From Actinomycetota bacterium (lineage in GTDB: Bacteria; Actinomycetota; Thermoleophilia; UBA2241), in contig PKYM01000040.1 of NCBI GenBank assembly GCA_003132645.1, positions 9,028-15,687 of the forward strand: 6,660 nucleotides of DNA, given 5' to 3'. Positions 6,128 through 6,660 of this stretch are shown here, one piece after another. How positions within the stretch are numbered: the first letter of the stretch is position 1; the number at the start of each line of letters is the position of its first letter. A program made the position numbers and the translations under genes. Under the pieces are notes generated by a model. That model did no database searches. It saw only the letters and a program-made list of their open reading frames with translations, and was not told the DNA's origin.

Positions 6128-6136
6128 TGGTATACT
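6128..6136 (+). promoter_or_regulatory. Putative extended -10 promoter of ino1
   Basis: TGG followed by TATACT (6131-6136), the most AT-rich hexamer in this stretch and close to the TATAAT consensus with an extended TGN. No good -35 is seen at 17 bases (6108-6113 is GCGGTC). A start near 6143 would leave a 5' leader of about 93 bases before TTG 6236. The leader is rich in CGCG repeats that could fold; I recognise no known riboswitch. Confidence 0.5.
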
Positions 6137-6219
6137 CGCCAGCGTTCACGACAGTCTCGCGCGGTCGCGGATCGCGCGCGCTTGCGTTCAGATCCAGCCG
6201 GCCAACCGGCCCGCGCAGT

Positions 6220-6228
6220 GGAGGGGAG
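6220..6228 (+). promoter_or_regulatory. Ribosome binding site of ino1
   Basis: GGAGGGGAG, 7 bases before TTG 6236. It is the strongest reason to choose this TTG as the start. Confidence 0.75.
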
Positions 6229-6235
6229 ACATACG

Positions 6236-6660
6236 TTGAGTAACCCGGTTCGCGTAGCCATCGTCGGCGTGGGTAACTGCGCATCGTCGTTCGTCCAGGG
6301 CGTCGAGTTCTACAAGAACGCCAAGAAGACCGACTTCGTCCCCGGACTCATGCACCCCGTGGTGGGCGGCTACCACGTCAGGGACATTGAGTTCGTCGCC
6401 GCCATCGACATCGACGCGAACAAGGTCGGCAAAGACCTCTCCGAGGCGATCTTCACAAAGCCCAACAACACGGTGAAGTTCGCCGACGTGCCCGCCAAGG
6501 GCATCACGGTCGCCAGAGGCATGGCCCACGACGGTCTCGGCAAGTACCTGTCCGAGATCATCACCAAGGCGCCCGGCCCGACGGCCGACATCGTCGGCAT
6601 CCTCAAGGAGACCCAGGCCGACGTGGTCGTCAACTACCTGCCGGTGGGCAGCGAAGAGGC
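6236..6660 (+). CDS. ino1: Inositol-3-phosphate synthase, N-terminal part (runs off the window)
   Basis: NAD-dependent enzyme turning glucose-6-phosphate into 1L-myo-inositol-3-phosphate, the first step of inositol lipid and inositol thiol synthesis. The start is TTG 6236 behind a strong Shine-Dalgarno. 141 full codons are present and the frame is open to the window end, so about 60% of a protein of roughly 360 residues is missing. The Rossmann NAD-binding motif is [12 protein letters not shown] (7-18). Then come VPGLMH (35-40), [15 protein letters not shown] (46-60) and [10 protein letters not shown] (132-141), all matching the actinobacterial Ino1 family (M. tuberculosis Rv0046c type) as I remember it. 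It follows the PI-phosphate synthase gene by 165 bases and appears to have its own promoter. Confidence 0.93.
   Translation, partial: MSNPVRVAIVGVGNCASSFVQGVEFYKNAKKTDFVPGLMHPVVGGYHVRDIEFVAAIDIDANKVGKDLSEAIFTKPNNTVKFADVPAKGITVARGMAHDGLGKYLSEIITKAPGPTADIVGILKETQADVVVNYLPVGSEE

Overview
The window is very GC-rich, and almost all of it is coding on the + strand. It reads as chromosomal core DNA from a member of the Actinomycetota. The evidence is the actinobacterial-type inositol-3-phosphate synthase with an inositol-phospholipid synthase beside it, the G/C-dominated third codon positions, and heavy use of GTG and TTG starts. A deep-branching class such as Coriobacteriia or a related environmental lineage is my best guess, because the topoisomerase I is of the 'SYPRTDN' type rather than the common bacterial 'TYMRTDS' type. 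That placement is inference from motifs and gene order, not from a database search. I see no mobile element, phage gene, CRISPR array or sign of recent transfer.

Region 1 (1-4394) is a tightly packed, probably translationally coupled run of five genes. It holds the 3' part of topA (DNA topoisomerase I), tmk (thymidylate kinase), holB (DNA polymerase III delta' clamp-loader subunit), a PSP1-domain RicT/YaaT-like protein, and a 77-residue HMA metal-binding protein. Neighbouring genes overlap by 43 (if tmk starts at the TTG proposed here), 11, 8 and 4 bases. The first three serve DNA replication: topology, dTTP supply and clamp loading. RicT next to tmk/holB echoes the Firmicutes tmk-holB-yaaT arrangement. 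The small HMA protein at the end is an unexpected passenger.

Region 2 (4395-4647) holds a tRNA-Lys(CUU) gene with encoded CCA and its own putative extended -10 promoter. A second putative promoter for the downstream genes follows. Its predicted transcription start falls on or next to an ATG that opens a 21-codon arginine-rich reading frame overlapping the next gene.

Region 3 (4648-6660) looks like an inositol-phospholipid module. It has a six-helix PAP2-superfamily membrane protein of the AUR1/inositolphosphotransferase kind, a CDP-alcohol phosphatidyltransferase starting 7 bases after it (probable phosphatidylinositol-phosphate synthase), and, behind its own putative promoter, the start of inositol-3-phosphate synthase. 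The inferred flow is glucose-6-phosphate to inositol-3-phosphate (Ino1), then transfer to CDP-diacylglycerol to give PI-phosphate. The PAP2 protein may then dephosphorylate that lipid or transfer its head group. Its role is the most interesting open question here.
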